Shown: positions 63,101 to 64,000 of the stretch, piece after piece
Layout of the letters: each line of letters opens with the position of its first letter
Numbering within the stretch: position 1 is the first letter of the stretch
Origin: Phoronis australis
Lineage: Eukaryota > Phoronida > Phoronidae
DNA length: 64,000 bases
Reading direction: 5' to 3'
Assembly: GCA_002633005.1 (NCBI GenBank)
Contig: NMRA01000007.1
Location: 700,811 to 764,810 of the forward strand
Notes under the pieces: model-generated
The model's input: the letters and a program-made list of their open reading frames with translations, nothing else
Database searches by the model: none
What the model was told of the DNA's origin: nothing
Translations under genes and position numbers: made by a program

Positions 63101-63837
63101 ACACAGTAAATTGATTAAAATTCATTGATCTCTCATTTACTTAGTTTATCTCAAACAAACGGTTACAGTCAAAATACAAGACAAATATTTTTCAAGCTGC
63201 ATTTTATAATTTTCGCTGAAGAAAAAAATGGTGGAAGTCTAGATAGTAAGAATTTGGAGTTCGCGAAACCATTGATGAATCGCAAGTGTCTACATTACAG
63301 ATGATAAAATTCCTTAATAAGTTTTTGAGCTGAGATGAGAAATGTTCAAAACAAATTGCGCCCTCAAATCAAACTATTAAAAATGATATTTTCATAAAAC
63401 GGTGATTGCCATTTCTGCGTCGTCTCGTCTTTTATTAACCGTAGGTATATGATGACGAAAGTGTTAATTTGTTGGTTGATCTACAAGGCTTTCAAATTCA
63501 CGCAATAAATGACGTCACTGCGCCACATACGCATTTCTATCATTTTGTGAGACTGCACGAGTTCATGCCCCATCGATAAAATCGGAGATCCGCCACTGGT
63601 CAGTTAATACCTCTCTCAGGCTACCACAACACCTCGCCTGTCGCACTCATAAACACAGTACCTTCAGATGTGATTTGTAAATACGACTCGCGGCAAGAAA
63701 ATCTAGTCAAGATCACGTGCTTTCATTGAGAAATGAATATACAGTAAAGTCTCGCGTAGTCTCGCGAAGTCTTGCTATTTAGCGAGGTCATAGCGTTACG
63801 GAACTCTACCCAGATCAACTCCATTCACCAGCCTCGT
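57151..63837. other. Gene-free stretch upstream of GSC
   Basis: No exon that I can support. Holds tRNA-related repeat copy 3 (61180-61410). It is where distal goosecoid enhancers might lie, but nothing in one sequence proves that. Confidence 0.35.
61180..61410 (-). repeat. tRNA-related dispersed repeat, copy 3
   Basis: Body CTTTGATTTTAGCGAATGTC from 61239, with TTGGCGATTTGTAAATAAAA and AATCCCAAATGCGTTTTTCG as in copies 1 and 2. On its left, minus strand, TCTTTTAGCTAGTGCGATTG and TGTGCGAATCCACG resemble A and B boxes, more decayed than in the others. Confidence 0.5.
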
Positions 63838-63839
63838 TC

Positions 63840-63885
63840 CCAAGCCTCAAAATGGCGCTGATCGGTTTAGCCATTTGAGGCTTGG
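63840..63885. repeat. Short perfect-stem palindrome near the window end
   Basis: CCAAGCCTCAAAATGGC and GCCATTTGAGGCTTGG are inverted with a 13-base loop and one bulged A. It could be a MITE core or the start of an element that runs past the window. Confidence 0.75.
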
Positions 63886-64000
63886 TTATGGGAATTACCT
63901 TCTGCCCGGCGATTGGCCGCTGACTTGACGTTATCAAAACAAAGGCAGATTTTAATTATTTCACAGGCGTTGTTGTTGCCATTCATGAAGCAGAAGGCGT

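Overview
This window is animal nuclear DNA from an invertebrate bilaterian, most likely a marine one. The genes are split by introns with GT/AG borders and phases that match from exon to exon. Intergenic DNA is AT-rich and full of transposon relics, microsatellites and minisatellites. I cannot name the species; a hemichordate, another invertebrate deuterostome or a lophotrochozoan would all fit. There is no sign of bacterial, plasmid or phage DNA. One assembly gap (68 N) sits in a CA microsatellite at 7382-7449, and a single N lies at 40754.

Three protein-coding genes can be assembled exon by exon. (1) Minus strand, 17183 to 9180: a small secreted protein of 141 residues with a signal peptide, one eight-cysteine WAP domain and one six-cysteine lustrin-type module. 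(2) Plus strand, 27057 to 36006: a complete ARPIN orthologue of 222 residues in six coding exons, ending in the acidic Arp2/3-inhibiting tail. (3) Minus strand, 55057 to 49258: goosecoid (GSC), 219 residues in four coding exons, with a Groucho-binding FSIDNILA motif and a Lys50 paired-like homeodomain. The WAP gene and ARPIN are divergent, ARPIN and GSC convergent. The three have unrelated jobs (secreted cysteine-rich protein, actin control, developmental repressor) and I see no operon-like link.

The rest is mostly repeats. 2.7-6.0 kb holds a decayed minus-strand non-LTR retrotransposon (RT motifs YRPISIV, GVPQGSILGPLLFL, YADDT) with a TIR element nested inside it. 8.48-9.08 kb is a purine-only-like tract. 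The WAP introns carry minisatellites, a hairpin insertion and a 1.64 kb hAT-like element. 21.16-21.89 kb looks like a solo LTR. 22.5-26.5 kb holds two arrays of an unclassified repeat with a roughly 455-bp period built of three related modules (A, B, C). ARPIN introns contain a 507-bp hAT-like element, a 6 x 28-bp minisatellite and a tRNA-related repeat. 40.5-42.4 kb has two palindromic elements. GSC intron 2 and its upstream flank each carry one copy of the same 300-bp element.

The stretches 36.0-40.5, 42.4-49.2 and 57.2-63.8 kb show no genes that I can support. No new enzymatic or defence system is visible. The most unusual items are the A-B-C repeat, the family in which a tRNA-like segment sits on the reverse side of a conserved body, the element flanked by 12-bp direct repeats, and a possible in-frame alternative splice acceptor in ARPIN.
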